Source: Halalkalibacter oceani (GTDB lineage Bacteria; Bacillota; Bacilli; Bacillales; Bacillaceae_D). From it: a DNA stretch of 64,000 nucleotides. Made by a program: the position numbers and the translations under genes. Each line of letters begins with the position of its first letter. Positions within the stretch are counted from its first letter, which is position 1. Below the pieces are notes generated by a model. The model had not been told where the DNA came from. It was given only the letters and a program-made list of their open reading frames with translations, and ran no database searches. Shown here in pieces: positions 43,446 to 52,838 of this stretch. The stretch covers positions 1 to 64,000 of the forward strand of contig NZ_JAMBOS010000023.1 of the NCBI RefSeq assembly GCF_023715705.1, read 5' to 3'.

Positions 43446-43808
43446 TTAATTGGAACAACTCTCTTGGCCGATCGCAGCGGCAATTGTTTCAAGAGTGCTG
43501 ACGTCTGTGACGTCAAAAGCGATTGGCTGGCGGCTGCGGACGACCATCATCCCGATCTCTTCTTCGGATGAATTGGTAATCGGGAACTTCAGCTCTCCAT
43601 TACATTCCCATTTTAAGTCATCTTCCAAGTCGGAGGCAGCCACAAGCTTATGGTCAAGGTTTTCATACATATAAATCCCGACCCAATCTATGTACGGAAC
43701 TTGTTCAACTAAACTTTCCACTGTTTTTTCAAAAATGGAGTTGAGGCTGGCGCGTTTGTAGACGTGAGCCATAATTTGCAAGGATGCAACATCTGTAGGT
43801 ATTGACAA
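43446..43808 (-). CDS. GAF-domain protein
   Basis: The product is 120 aa from TTG 43808, preferred because GAGGAGAG lies seven bases upstream. A single GAF domain is seen (SLVEQVPYIDWVGIYMYEN, then LKFPITNSSEEEIGMMVVRS and ETIAAAIGQ). Small stand-alone GAF proteins may bind small molecules or act in redox repair like free methionine sulfoxide reductase, but the key cysteine arrangement of that enzyme is not evident. Role open. Confidence 0.7.
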   Translation of the reverse strand: MSIPTDVASLQIMAHVYKRASLNSIFEKTVESLVEQVPYIDWVGIYMYENLDHKLVAASDLEDDLKWECNGELKFPITNSSEEEIGMMVVRSRQPIAFDVTDVSTLETIAAAIGQESCSN

Positions 43809-43943
43809 CGGTAATCTCTCCTCTGCTTTCGATTCCTCTCCTATTTTAGCAGACAACGACCTTCTTTCGGTCTAGTAAGTTTAGGAAGTTGGAAAACGAT
43901 GTGCTATAATGGGTGCGCATAAACTTGGACGGAGATGAGAGCA

Positions 43944-45344
43944 ATGACGAACAAAGCATCAAAGCAGGAACAACCAGTAAAAATCGAAGTGGGACAACGG
44001 TTTCCCCTCACAATAAAGCGGCTTGGCATCAACGGCGAGGGTGTCGGTTATTTTAAAAAACGGGTCGTTTTTGTCCCCGGTGCGCTGCCAGGCGAGGAGG
44101 TCGTGGCGGAAGTGACGAAAGTGCAGCCGCGCTTTGCCGAAGCGAAGGTCAAGAAGCTGCGCAAATCATCGCCGGACCGGGTTGCTCCTCCGTGCCCGAT
44201 TTACGACTCCTGTGGCGGCTGTCAGCTTCAGCACATGGCCTACCCGGCAACATTGCGTGAAAAGCGTGACATCGTGAAGCAGGCATTTGAACGTTATACG
44301 CGACTGAAGCCGGAAGAATTAAATGTGAAAGAAACGATCGGCATGGATGATCCGTGGCACTATCGTAATAAAAGCCAGCTGCAAGTTGGCAAACATAATG
44401 AAAAGGTCCTTGCCGGCCTGTACGGAATGAATTCGCATCAGCTGATTGATCTGAGCGACTGTATGGTCCAGCATCCGGCGACAAACAAGGTCACCGAGCA
44501 GGTCAAACAAATCCTGGAGGACTTGCATATTCCAATTTATAATGAGAAAAAACGAAAAGGAATCGTGCGGACAATCGTCACCCGTGTCGGCTTTGCGACA
44601 GGGCACATCCAGCTCGTGCTGATCACGACGCAGAAGGAGCTGCCAAAGCAAAAGCTGCTGCTCGATGAAATCACACGGCGCATCCCTGAAGTAACCTCGA
44701 TTCTGCAAAACATCAATGGTCAGAAAACGTCGCTGATTTTCGGCGAGGAGACCGTCCATCTTGCCGGGGAGCAAGTCATTCAGGAAACGTTGGGCGATGT
44801 CTCCTTCGAGCTGTCAGCCCGGGCGTTTTTCCAGCTGAACCCCGAACAAACGGTCAAGCTGTACGACGAAGCAAAGAAAGCAGCTCAACTAAGCGGTACA
44901 GAAAAGGTCGTGGACGCCTACTGCGGTGTCGGCACGATCGGAATGTGGCTTGCCAAGGATGCCGGGGAAATCCGCGGCATGGATGTCATCGCCGATTCCA
45001 TCGACAATGCCAACAGGAACGCCGAGAAAAACGGCCTCACCAACGCCCATTATGTCGTCGGCAAAGCCGAAAAATGGCTGCCAAAATGGGTCAAGGAAGG
45101 CTGGAAACCGGACGTCATCGTCGTCGACCCGCCAAGAACCGGCTGCGACACCGCCTTGCTGAAAACGATCATCGAAGTCAAGCCAAAGCGGTTCGTCTAC
45201 GTCTCCTGTAACCCATCAACGCTCGCCAAGGATATAAACGAACTGGTGAAGGCAGGATTTAAGGTTGAGTATGTGCAGCCGGTGGATATGTTTCCGCATA
45301 CGAGTCATGTTGAGTGCGTGGTAGGGATATATCGTGAAGGATAA
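43944..45344 (+). CDS. rlmD: 23S rRNA (uracil-C5)-methyltransferase, RlmD/RumA type
   Basis: The product is 466 aa; ATG 43944 has GGAG nine bases upstream, and the ATG at 43935 lies within the RBS. The N-terminal TRAM domain ([30 protein letters not shown]) is followed by the Fe-S cysteines [14 protein letters not shown] and DCMVQHP. The SAM site is [17 protein letters not shown], then VVDPPRTGC, and the catalytic Cys lies in [14 protein letters not shown]. It methylates U747/U1939-type positions; Bacillus enzymes of this type may do both (RlmCD). Confidence 0.9.
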   Translation: MTNKASKQEQPVKIEVGQRFPLTIKRLGINGEGVGYFKKRVVFVPGALPGEEVVAEVTKVQPRFAEAKVKKLRKSSPDRVAPPCPIYDSCGGCQLQHMAYPATLREKRDIVKQAFERYTRLKPEELNVKETIGMDDPWHYRNKSQLQVGKHNEKVLAGLYGMNSHQLIDLSDCMVQHPATNKVTEQVKQILEDLHIPIYNEKKRKGIVRTIVTRVGFATGHIQLVLITTQKELPKQKLLLDEITRRIPEVTSILQNINGQKTSLIFGEETVHLAGEQVIQETLGDVSFELSARAFFQLNPEQTVKLYDEAKKAAQLSGTEKVVDAYCGVGTIGMWLAKDAGEIRGMDVIADSIDNANRNAEKNGLTNAHYVVGKAEKWLPKWVKEGWKPDVIVVDPPRTGCDTALLKTIIEVKPKRFVYVSCNPSTLAKDINELVKAGFKVEYVQPVDMFPHTSHVECVVGIYREG

Positions 45345-45366
45345 CAGTTAAGGGAGAGACAGTTGT

Positions 45367-45720
45367 ATGAAATGAGGGTTTACTGAAGAACAAGATAAAA
45401 GAATATCAAACGTGGTTAAGGATTTGGAAAGTGAGATAGAAATCATGGAAGAATGGCTAAGGTGTATTCAACAAGTGATTCAATTTCCTTTTTATACAAA
45501 AGTGACTGAGTGGCAGGATGATACGTCGATTGTTCAAGAAGGAGATTTATTAAAAGTACATGCAATAGGTGATATTGATGATAAGTATGGTATTATTGCA
45601 AATACAAGGTTTGGTAGGAAGAAGTTATATTTTCCATTATGTGAATTAGAAGCCATAGATTTAAGTGATATTGAGAAAAATGTCTTACAGGATTATGCAG
45701 TGTGGTTTGCTAATAAGTAA
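45367..45720 (+). pseudogene. Small conserved protein with UGA at codon 3
   Basis: ATG 45367 follows GGGAGAGACAGTTGT. The frame reads M-K-stop(TGA 45373)-GFTEEQDKRISNVVKDLESE, then EWLRCIQQVIQFPFYTKVTEW and FGRKKLYFPLCELEAID, ending DYAVWFANK. The conserved body resembles small Firmicute proteins often annotated as calcium-binding. The start signals and the coherent sequence before GTG 45412 suggest the stop is a recent mutation. Translation from GTG 45412 would still give 102 aa. Confidence 0.55.
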
Positions 45721-45740
45721 TACTGTGATTGTAGATCCTG

Positions 45741-45775
45741 TTGAGTGTGTGGCGAGGATGGTAGTCTCAAAAGTG
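45741..45775 (+). other. Second copy of an RlmD-like 3' end
   Basis: CCTGTTGAGTGTGTGGCGAG encodes PVECVAR, echoing HVECVVG at the end of the rlmD-like gene (45307-45328). This is probably a fragment of a related methyltransferase gene or of the original gene end. Confidence 0.35.
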
Positions 45776-45805
45776 CTATGAAAAACTAGCACGGTTCATA
45801 CTACC
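45760..45805. repeat. Nested palindrome
   Basis: GGTAGT and ACTACC flank GTGCTA and TAGCAC symmetrically with equal 7-nt spacers, giving a two-tier hairpin with an 8-nt loop. Confidence 0.6.
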
Positions 45806-45832
45806 TACCATTTATTAGGTGGAAAGGCCGCG

Positions 45833-45980
45833 CTATCGCTCTTGACAAACACGCCAATGGTTTATTCAGAGGTCAATCAAGGGCGAAGGGAACAAAAGTA
45901 GGCATGCCAAATAACCCTTGACTTTTTCCATTTTAAACCATTGGCAAGTTCGGTTTGTCAAGAGTTCGCTTCGCCGATAG
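45833..45980. repeat. Long imperfect inverted repeat (about 60-bp arms)
   Basis: The left arm carries CTATCG, CTCTTGACAAAC, GCCAATGGTTTA and TCAAGGG; the right arm carries the complements in reverse order (CCCTTGAC, TAAACCATTGGC, GTTTGTCAAGAG, CGATAG), with different spacing. The centre is GGAACAAAAGTAGGCATGCC. It lies directly beside the transposase gene at 46007 and contains no gene. Confidence 0.7.
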
Positions 45981-46006
45981 CTGAATAGGGCTCAGCTAAA
46001 CAAAAG

Positions 46007-47443
46007 TTAGGCTGACTGTTGTTGTTGAATCCAGTCTTGAGCTAATCCAATAAGGGCTGTCCATCTCGCTGGCATGGTTGGTAGCTTTTCTAATTCTGGA
46101 ATTGTTACTGGCACTTTACCTTCAAGTGAAGAATGTGGGCGCAAGAAGTTAAAGTAAGCCACAAACAATGTCACAAAAGAAACAGATCCCTGTTCAGAAC
46201 CAAAGCCGTGCGTCGAACGATAATTCCCTTTAAACGTGCGATTTAGTCTCTCGATGATTTGCTTGAGAGGTCGATACTCTCTAGAGACATCGTCTTCATT
46301 TGTTAGCCCGATGACCTGTTTTACGTCAAACGATATGTGGTTCTCTGCGAAGAAATGCTGTGCCAACAAGTAAATAGGGTTACCATCTACTACAAATTGT
46401 AGGTTTTCTGGTATTTCTTTCAGTTTCACTAGTACTTCATCAATCGCTCGTATCGCTGTTGCGGTGTCGCGATTTGGTGATACTGGATACGAAAGAATGA
46501 CTTTCTTGACCGCATCAAAAAAGAAGAACAGGTAATGCCAACGACCGTTGACCCGGATGTACGTTTCATCCCCACAGAATTGATCCGAGAGCTCATACGG
46601 AAAGTAGTCAATATAAGGCTTAAGCCATAACGCGACGCTGTTTTCGTAGTTTAGGATACTTTGATGGGAGACAGACACGCCGTGAATATCCTTCATGATC
46701 GCGGCCGTTTTACGGGCCGATAATCCGTAATTGACATGGTACGTCAAGATGAGCCCAAGTGTATGCGGTGAAACATACAATCTTGATAAATCGACTTTTG
46801 GCTGCTTTGGTGATTGTTTGGATAACGGTTGATAGTCGATGTGGAACTTCCGGTAAATGTAGCGTACTTTCAGCGATTGTGGATCTTCTTTAAATTGTTT
46901 TTTCTCTTTTTTGGTCATGGCGCTCAAGTTTTTTTGATAATAGGTACACATATCATTTTTGCACTTAAACACGTGAAAATCTTTTCGTTCTTTAATTTTT
47001 TCTAGCGTTTTAAGGCAGTGAGGACACTTAAGAATGGCCTCTTTCTGATAACGACTTTTTTTATTGAAAACACACGCACACACCTTACATTGATATTGTC
47101 CTTTTCCTCCGTTGTTTGCGTACAAATACGCAGAAGGAGCACCACACTTCGGACAACATAATGTAGACGGTACAGGTGTAGAATTGGCTCGACGACGTAC
47201 TGGTTTTAACGGTTTTCCTTTGGATTGAAGGTATTCCGTTAATAAAAGCTGATAATCGAGCTTTTCTACCTTTTCAATGATAGGTAAATCATCAATTTGA
47301 AGCTTTCGATAAGGCTGATTAACAGGAGCTTCTTTTGGTTTATCGAACATGCTTTTTCCAATCAATAGAGTAAGCAAAGTTCGAATAATTTGTTCTTGAT
47401 AGTTTATAAAAGTTAATAAATAGGTTATAATTTGAGGGTACAA
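46007..47443 (-). CDS. DDE-type transposase with zinc ribbons (IS6/IS240-like core)
   Basis: The product is 478 aa. The N-terminal part has three cysteine clusters: CCPKCGAPS with CKVCACVF, CPHCLKTL, and CKNDMC. Next comes a helical DNA-binding part (YGLSARKTAAIMKDIHGVSVSHQS). The catalytic domain has FCGDETYIRVNGRWHYLFFF (first Asp), FVVDGNPIYLLAQHFF (second Asp) and QIIERLNRTFKGNYR (Glu). The catalytic core resembles IS6/IS240 transposases, but the protein is twice their usual size. It looks intact. Start codon is uncertain. Confidence 0.8.
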   Translation of the reverse strand: MYPQIITYLLTFINYQEQIIRTLLTLLIGKSMFDKPKEAPVNQPYRKLQIDDLPIIEKVEKLDYQLLLTEYLQSKGKPLKPVRRRANSTPVPSTLCCPKCGAPSAYLYANNGGKGQYQCKVCACVFNKKSRYQKEAILKCPHCLKTLEKIKERKDFHVFKCKNDMCTYYQKNLSAMTKKEKKQFKEDPQSLKVRYIYRKFHIDYQPLSKQSPKQPKVDLSRLYVSPHTLGLILTYHVNYGLSARKTAAIMKDIHGVSVSHQSILNYENSVALWLKPYIDYFPYELSDQFCGDETYIRVNGRWHYLFFFFDAVKKVILSYPVSPNRDTATAIRAIDEVLVKLKEIPENLQFVVDGNPIYLLAQHFFAENHISFDVKQVIGLTNEDDVSREYRPLKQIIERLNRTFKGNYRSTHGFGSEQGSVSFVTLFVAYFNFLRPHSSLEGKVPVTIPELEKLPTMPARWTALIGLAQDWIQQQQSA

Positions 47444-47517
47444 ATTGTCACTTCCTTTTCTGGAATTGGGTGTGTGGTAACCTCAATTATCTACAGAAAT
47501 CAGGGAGTGGCAATTTT
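47444..47517. repeat. 74-bp imperfect palindrome upstream of the transposase
   Basis: AATTGTCACTTCC (47444) is mirrored by GGGAGTGGCAATT (ending 47517), with inner AATTGGG / CCTCAATT words. It may be a transposase-binding site, an operator, or part of the IS end. Confidence 0.6.
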
Positions 47518-47559
47518 TTTGCTTATAAAGCCCTCTAACATAGGATTTAATAGCCTATT

Positions 47560-48001
47560 TTTATATAAAGTTTTGACAATACGTCAAGGGGAGGCGAAGG
47601 AAAGATATGAAGAGTTAGCCTTAGCATATTTACAAGAGCGTTTTCCAACGAAGCCTCATTTAATTGAAAGTTCAATTAAAGTTGTGACGAACACACCTGT
47701 GATGATCGCGGTGACGTCTGATATTGCCTCGAATGAAGCTGATTCAAAAGATAATGAATATGCGGTTTGTTGCGCGATTCATTCAATGTGGTTAGCTGCA
47801 CAAGAATTAGATTTAGGATTTGTTTGGAGAACAAGAGGAGTCGGTCTTGTTCATGATCAGCGCCTGCACGATTTTATTGGCGCACCTGAAGGGAAGAAAA
47901 CGGTTGGGATGATCTTTTTAGGTTATCCTGATGCCAAAGAACTAGAAGAAGCAAAGCCAAAAAAACGTACGCCATTTGTAGAAAAGACGGTCTGGCTTTA
48001 A
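47560..48001 (+). pseudogene. Nitroreductase, 5' end removed by the IS
   Basis: From about GEAKERYEELALAYLQERFP onward the frame is a good nitroreductase-family C-terminal two thirds (VVTNTPVMIAVTSD, AVCCAIHSMWLAAQELDLGFVWRTRG, then VGMIFLGYPDAKE). The FMN-binding N-terminal RRS-R segment is missing and the frame upstream runs into IS-associated sequence. It probably lost its start when the IS inserted. The exact junction cannot be fixed. Confidence 0.7.
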
Positions 48002-48025
48002 GAAAAGAAGATCTGGAGGCAGCAA

Positions 48026-48673
48026 ATGTTTACTCAAGAAGAAAAAGATGCCCTTTACAAGGTTATTTATAAAAGAAGAGATATCCGTACCTTTTTACCT
48101 GATCTAATTCCTGAAGAATCATTACACAATATTCTTAAAGCTGCTCATCATGCACCGTCTGTCGGCTTTATGCAGCCGTGGAACTTTATTATGGTGACAT
48201 CAGACGAACTAAAGGAACGACTTGCTTGGGCAGCTGATAAAGAAAGAAGAGCACTTGCGATTCATTACGAAGATGACCAAGGAAAAGAAGAGCACTTTCT
48301 AAAATTAAAAATTCAAGGAATAAAAGAATCTCCGCTAACGATATGTGTCACTTGTGATCCGACTCGAGGAGGATCGCATGTCCTAGGGCGTAATTCAATT
48401 CCTGAAACGGACCAATTATCAACTGCTTGTGCAATCCAAAACATGTGGTTGGCTGCTTGTGTGGAAGGACTGGCAATGGGCTGGGTTAGCTTTTATAAAA
48501 AGCAAGATGTACGAGATATTCTAGAGATTCCTCCCCATATTGACCCAGTTGCTTTAATGACAGTTGGCTACACAGATCATTACCCAGATAAACCGATTCT
48601 TGAAACATCTAAGTGGGAAGAGAGAAAGAACTTAGATCATCTTTTATTTGAAAATAAATGGGGCTATAAGTGA
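48026..48673 (+). CDS. bluB: BluB-type 5,6-dimethylbenzimidazole synthase
   Basis: The product is 215 aa, with RBS ATCTGGAGGCAGCAA. The nitroreductase fold starts YKVIYKRRDIRTFLPDLIPE, followed by ILKAAHHAPSVGFMQPWNFI and CAIQNMWLAACVEGLAMGWVSF, closely following the BluB pattern. BluB breaks down FMNH2 with oxygen to make the lower ligand of vitamin B12. No cobalamin genes are adjacent. It follows the damaged nitroreductase gene by 24 bp, so the two were probably an operon. Confidence 0.8.
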   Translation: MFTQEEKDALYKVIYKRRDIRTFLPDLIPEESLHNILKAAHHAPSVGFMQPWNFIMVTSDELKERLAWAADKERRALAIHYEDDQGKEEHFLKLKIQGIKESPLTICVTCDPTRGGSHVLGRNSIPETDQLSTACAIQNMWLAACVEGLAMGWVSFYKKQDVRDILEIPPHIDPVALMTVGYTDHYPDKPILETSKWEERKNLDHLLFENKWGYK

Positions 48674-48694
48674 TGAGTATAGCCCCTTTTTTTA
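48660..48694 (+). terminator. Terminator of bluB
   Basis: GGGGCTATA pairs with TATAGCCCC, followed by seven T; the left arm overlaps the last codons of bluB. Confidence 0.85.
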
Positions 48695-48985
48695 TTGCGG
48701 CCCAAAAGGTCGAATCGATAATCAGTGCTGATGCGAGTAAATCAATGACCCACCACTTAACGACCTTTTTGACTGTTTGAAGTGGGGGTATCCTTGCCGA
48801 TTTTAGATGGAAACCAAATGAATCATATGTATCCTGTTGCTTTTTTTAAAACACTTGCTTGATGTCATTTGAATGAAAATGCTCCTACATGCAAACTATT
48901 TAATGTGAATTGAATAGATCTGCCCTTATCAATACACGGTTTATGGGAAGAGGATAGATCGTTGCTATTTAATGACAAAAGGTCA
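48695..48985. other. Gap with no gene
   Basis: AAAAGGTCG (about 48708) and CGACCTTTTT (about 48763) form a spaced inverted repeat. Otherwise AT-rich and without ORFs or RBS; possibly a decayed insertion. Confidence 0.4.
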
Positions 48986-50251
48986 TTAAGCTCTCACTAA
49001 ATCTTCTGTAAAGGAGCGCTTAAGTTCTTCAATATTTTCGTGAATTGTTTCGATATCTTTCAGTTGTTGCTCAATCGAGTGGCTTATATTAAGAAGGTGA
49101 GCTGTATTTTGTTCTGTATTTCGGGATTCTGCCTCCATGGCACTCGCAATTTCTTGACTTGCACTCGTAAGTTGGGTGAGGTCATCTGTCATAGCAGTGA
49201 TTGCTGATGAATTTTTCAAAACCGATTGGATCATCGCTTCAAAACGTTCGTTCATTTTAAGAATTTGCTGTGAACTATCTTTTACTTCTTCAACCCGTTC
49301 TTCTGATTGAATCACAGAATTATCAACATCTTGCAAGATATAGTCAACATTCTCAGTGATTTGTTTTGTCGCTTCTACGGAGCGCTCAGCTAGTTTTCGC
49401 ACCTCATTCGCAACGACTTCAAAGCCTCTCCCATGTTCTCCTGCACGTGCTGCTTCAATGGAAGCATTTAAGGCAAGTAGATTCGTTTGCTCTGAAATAC
49501 CATTGATAAGGGCAACAATATCTTTGATTTTTCCAATCTGATTGGCTAGCTGAAGCATCGATTGTTTATTTTCATCTGCTCGTTTGGAAAGCTCCTCAAT
49601 CGTTTTCGTGACTTCTATAATATCTTTCTTCCCTTCATTAGCTTCCTGACTCATGTCGTCAAAAGACGTGTTAAGTGCTATTAATTTATTGGACAAAGAA
49701 TCCATTCCAGAACTTATTGATTCTGTAATACTAGTCGTTTCCTCATATGTACCTAGTTGAATCTCGGATTGAGAAGCGACTTGTTCAGAAGCATGATTCG
49801 TCTCATCGATATGTTTACGCAATGAATGAACTTTGTTTGATAATGTGATGGCTTGCTGTTCAACAGCATCAATTTGACGTTGTTGATTTGATTGAAAATC
49901 CTGAATGCTAGTAAAAAGTGAATTCATTTGATCTCCAAGGATAGCGATCTCATCATTGCCTTTCATATTCAAGCGCACATCGAGGTTTCCTTCTTCAAAT
50001 TGAGCAATCGTTTTAGCCATTTTCTGTAATGGTTTTATGACAAGAATGTTTAGTAATAATGAAATGATAATGGTTGCTACAATGACATTCATGAAATTGC
50101 TAAGCCATACACCAACGATGCCTAAATCAATATCTGTTGCATTAATTGCCGATAAGATCATATTTGAAATCGTGGTGTTAAGAAGTAACACTAAAATTAG
50201 AGCACCGATAAAACGGATGCGTATTCCTGACCAAATGGTAGGTTTATTCAT
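48986..50251 (-). CDS. Methyl-accepting chemotaxis-type receptor
   Basis: The product is 421 aa from ATG 50251 (TTG 50257 also possible) after GGAGGATGATTGCTT. There are two membrane helices close together ([20 protein letters not shown] and [18 protein letters not shown]) with almost no external sensor domain. A HAMP domain and the cytoplasmic signalling hairpin follow, with [38 protein letters not shown]. With only about 15 external residues it probably senses an intracellular or membrane cue. Confidence 0.88.
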   Translation of the reverse strand: MNKPTIWSGIRIRFIGALILVLLLNTTISNMILSAINATDIDLGIVGVWLSNFMNVIVATIIISLLLNILVIKPLQKMAKTIAQFEEGNLDVRLNMKGNDEIAILGDQMNSLFTSIQDFQSNQQRQIDAVEQQAITLSNKVHSLRKHIDETNHASEQVASQSEIQLGTYEETTSITESISSGMDSLSNKLIALNTSFDDMSQEANEGKKDIIEVTKTIEELSKRADENKQSMLQLANQIGKIKDIVALINGISEQTNLLALNASIEAARAGEHGRGFEVVANEVRKLAERSVEATKQITENVDYILQDVDNSVIQSEERVEEVKDSSQQILKMNERFEAMIQSVLKNSSAITAMTDDLTQLTSASQEIASAMEAESRNTEQNTAHLLNISHSIEQQLKDIETIHENIEELKRSFTEDLVRA

Positions 50252-50281
50252 AAGCAATCATCCTCCGAAAAATAATCATTG

Positions 50282-50985
50282 TTATACAATTAGATTAGTA
50301 AACTCCTTTTCTGATAGCGGGCGGCTAAAATAGTAGCCTTGCATGACATCACACCCAATTGATTGAAGATAAGTGAGTTGTTTTTCATCCTCGACTCCTT
50401 CTGCATCGACTTTAAGGTTTAAGTTGTGACCTAGATCAATGACTGATTTTACAATCACTTTATCGAGAGCCTTTTCACTGACAAAACCTTTATCGATTTT
50501 TAGGTGATCAATCTGGAACTGTCTTAAATAACTTAAAGATGAATAACCTGTTCCAAAATCGTCAATTGAAATTTGAATACCAAGCTCTTTTAATCGATTA
50601 ATCATTTGGCGAGCAGTTTGGATATTAGTCATTAAGATATTTTCAGTAATTTCAAGATTTAACAAAGAAGGTGGGAAATTAGTTTCTTCTAACGTTTTCT
50701 TTACAAAATTAATGAAATGCTCATCTTCTTCAATTGCATGATACAAATTTGTTTTAACTTTTAATCGATTAACATTTGATTCATTAAGATTTTTACAAAA
50801 GATGAGTTATAACAGCTGCTCTTTTTTTGCTTTTTTGAGTGCAGCATCAGTATTTTTAAGTAAAATATCCTTATTTGTTCCATCTTCTTGATAAGTAGCA
50901 ATTCCTGTAGAAAAGGATAACATAAATTTGTAATTGCCGATTTAAAAATGCTCACCAACATGCTTCTTTAGTTTAGTGACAAAAG
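50282..50985 (-). pseudogene. Decayed GGDEF-EAL protein gene
   Basis: The 5' part (50985-50815) encodes VTKLKKHVGEHF-stop, then FMLSFSTGIATYQEDGTNKD and ILLKNTDAALKKAKKE, which is the C-terminal end of a GGDEF domain. After a stop it continues as the second half of an EAL domain (LLNLEITENILM, IDDFGTGYSSLSYL, LKIDKGFV, DAEGVEDEKQL, GYYFSRPLS). The GGDEF active site and the EAL motif region are deleted. It cannot make or cleave cyclic di-GMP as it stands. Confidence 0.8.
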
Positions 50986-51207
50986 AAAATCTTTTTAATG
51001 ATAAGGTATTATTTGTTTAATTGAATTTATCTTTGAATTCTTCTCGTGGCCTAGGACTTCAGATATACTTAGTATACTGTCTTTTTGTTCCACCTATTTA
51101 GTCTCCTTATCTGTCTAAAAAAAGTGTATTGCTTCTAGGTAATTAATTTTAGTCGATAATACCTAAACCTGCAATACCCTGAAAATAAACTTTCAAAACA
51201 TTAAAGT

Positions 51208-52782
51208 CCTAGATTATTCATAAGACCATCACAATCGAATGAAAGCTACCACAATGTGTAGAAATCAACTACTTCTAAAGAATGTATTGCGTTTTTGACT
51301 TGGATATAGGGCAGAAATTAATCTTTTGACTTATAGAACGCTTCTTAGATGACCGTTTGAACGGAAAAAAGGCAGACTTATCCCTTTGTACGTAACGCAA
51401 TTTCAAAAATTTAGGATGTCATAGGATGTTAGGCTTGGATCATCCGGAGCGTCTTGAAGAATTCCTCTTGGTAGACAAAGGATTTCGATAGCTTCAAATG
51501 AAGATATCGACCAGATTTTGTCAGTTTCGCTCCTGTTTTGATCATCAAGCTTCTAAACGTTCCCATTCGGTACGATTTGATGGCAGGAGAAAAGAACAGG
51601 TTTTTCGTAGCGATATGCAAGTTATACGCAACAAGGGCCGTCATCATTCTTGCGCAGTTGGCCGTATAATCATGGCTGCTAGTATATTTACAACCGAAAT
51701 CATTTTTGGCTTCCTTAATAAACAGTTCCATTTCTCCGCGTTTTTTGTAAAGACGGAAGACCGTTTTTGGGTCAGCAGTTAGGTCTGTTACGATAAAAGT
51801 ATGGGTAAAGAGAAGTTCGGTTGCTTGTCTTTCATACCGAACGACTACTCTTCTTGGACGATCCCAGGAGCCTGCCTGATAATCAAACTCATCATAATGA
51901 ACCTCCTCGGATTCAGAGGAAAAAGAGGGAGCGGGGCTGATTTCCTCTGCCATAGCGTGAAGCTTGGCATTGGCTTTTAAACGAATGGCGTAACTCACTT
52001 CTTTGTCTTCGCATGTTTCATACAGGGATGGAATGGCAAATCCACTATCGCCGCGAACGAGTATATCCATATGCGGAAGCTTATTCAAGTAGCTGTCAAT
52101 GATGTCGCTTACCATGTCTTCCGCCCCTTTGGATGTATATTGTTCACCAGGGCGATTGACCGCAGAAAGACACATGCCTGTCATACAATCGAACGCCATT
52201 AAAGGGTGAAATCCAGTTGTCTTGTAATGGGTATTAAACGCGCTATTTTCCTGATTTCCATAGGTTTGGAAATACATGGAATCGACATCGATGGTGAGCT
52301 GATGTTGATCTAATCGTTTGTGAGTGTCGATACTTGATTGCAGGAGGAAATCATTCATTTGGTCGATGTTTTCGGGTGTAAAAGCTCCATATGTTCGTGA
52401 CACAGTTGGTTGGCTAGCCAAGTAATCCTTTTCTGTAACCTGAGTAAAGACCGGATCGTCCACAAGACGTTTCGCAGCGTAATCACGATGGTACCCTGCT
52501 AGATGTTGAAAGACTAGTTGTTCAACAACAGATGGGTAGGTATGGTCTGGTAAATGACGCTCATCTTGAATATGAAGGGTGTCATGAAGAGATTGAAAAT
52601 AACCGATTTTATGTGCAGACTCTTTATAAAGAATCAGTCCTCCATCCGACGTGATTCTTTCATGAGATAGACCAATTTTTTTGTACTCTTTTTTCACTTT
52701 TTAGGTGAAAGGTACCAGTAGAGAGAACACTTGGTACGTATTCGTTTGGGAGAATTTTGGATTTTTTGGTGAATAATCTAGG
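51208..52782 (-). mobile_element. IS1380-family insertion sequence
   Basis: Terminal inverted repeats CCTAGATTATTCA (51208-51220) and TGAATAATCTAGG (52770-52782) bracket the transposase gene; total 1575 bp. No clear 4-bp target duplication is seen (AAGT left, TATA right). The 220 bp between the left end and the transposase stop has no gene. Confidence 0.8.
51429..52697 (-). CDS. IS1380-family transposase
   Basis: The product is 422 aa and intact. The DDE core includes LTIDVDSMYFQTYGNQE (first Asp), DILVRGDSGFAIPSLYETCE (second Asp) and YKKRGEMELFIKEAKNDFGCKY (Glu). The N-terminal ITSDGGLILYKESAHKIGYF is typical of IS1380 elements of Bacillus. Its reading is complete, so the element may still move. 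Confidence 0.88.
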   Translation of the reverse strand: MKKEYKKIGLSHERITSDGGLILYKESAHKIGYFQSLHDTLHIQDERHLPDHTYPSVVEQLVFQHLAGYHRDYAAKRLVDDPVFTQVTEKDYLASQPTVSRTYGAFTPENIDQMNDFLLQSSIDTHKRLDQHQLTIDVDSMYFQTYGNQENSAFNTHYKTTGFHPLMAFDCMTGMCLSAVNRPGEQYTSKGAEDMVSDIIDSYLNKLPHMDILVRGDSGFAIPSLYETCEDKEVSYAIRLKANAKLHAMAEEISPAPSFSSESEEVHYDEFDYQAGSWDRPRRVVVRYERQATELLFTHTFIVTDLTADPKTVFRLYKKRGEMELFIKEAKNDFGCKYTSSHDYTANCARMMTALVAYNLHIATKNLFFSPAIKSYRMGTFRSLMIKTGAKLTKSGRYLHLKLSKSFVYQEEFFKTLRMIQA

Positions 52783-52838
52783 TATAAGTATAAACAGGAA
52801 GAAAAAAGAATTGATTTGAAGAACTGAATGATAAAAAT

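Noticed and set aside
43326-43571. 81-codon plus-strand frame across the hairpin at 43347
   Set aside because: It is formed by the terminator and the antisense of the GAF gene and has no start signal.
51204-52790. Target-site duplication of the IS1380 element
   Set aside because: AAGT precedes the left end, but TATA follows the right end; an AAGT three bases further is not at the border.
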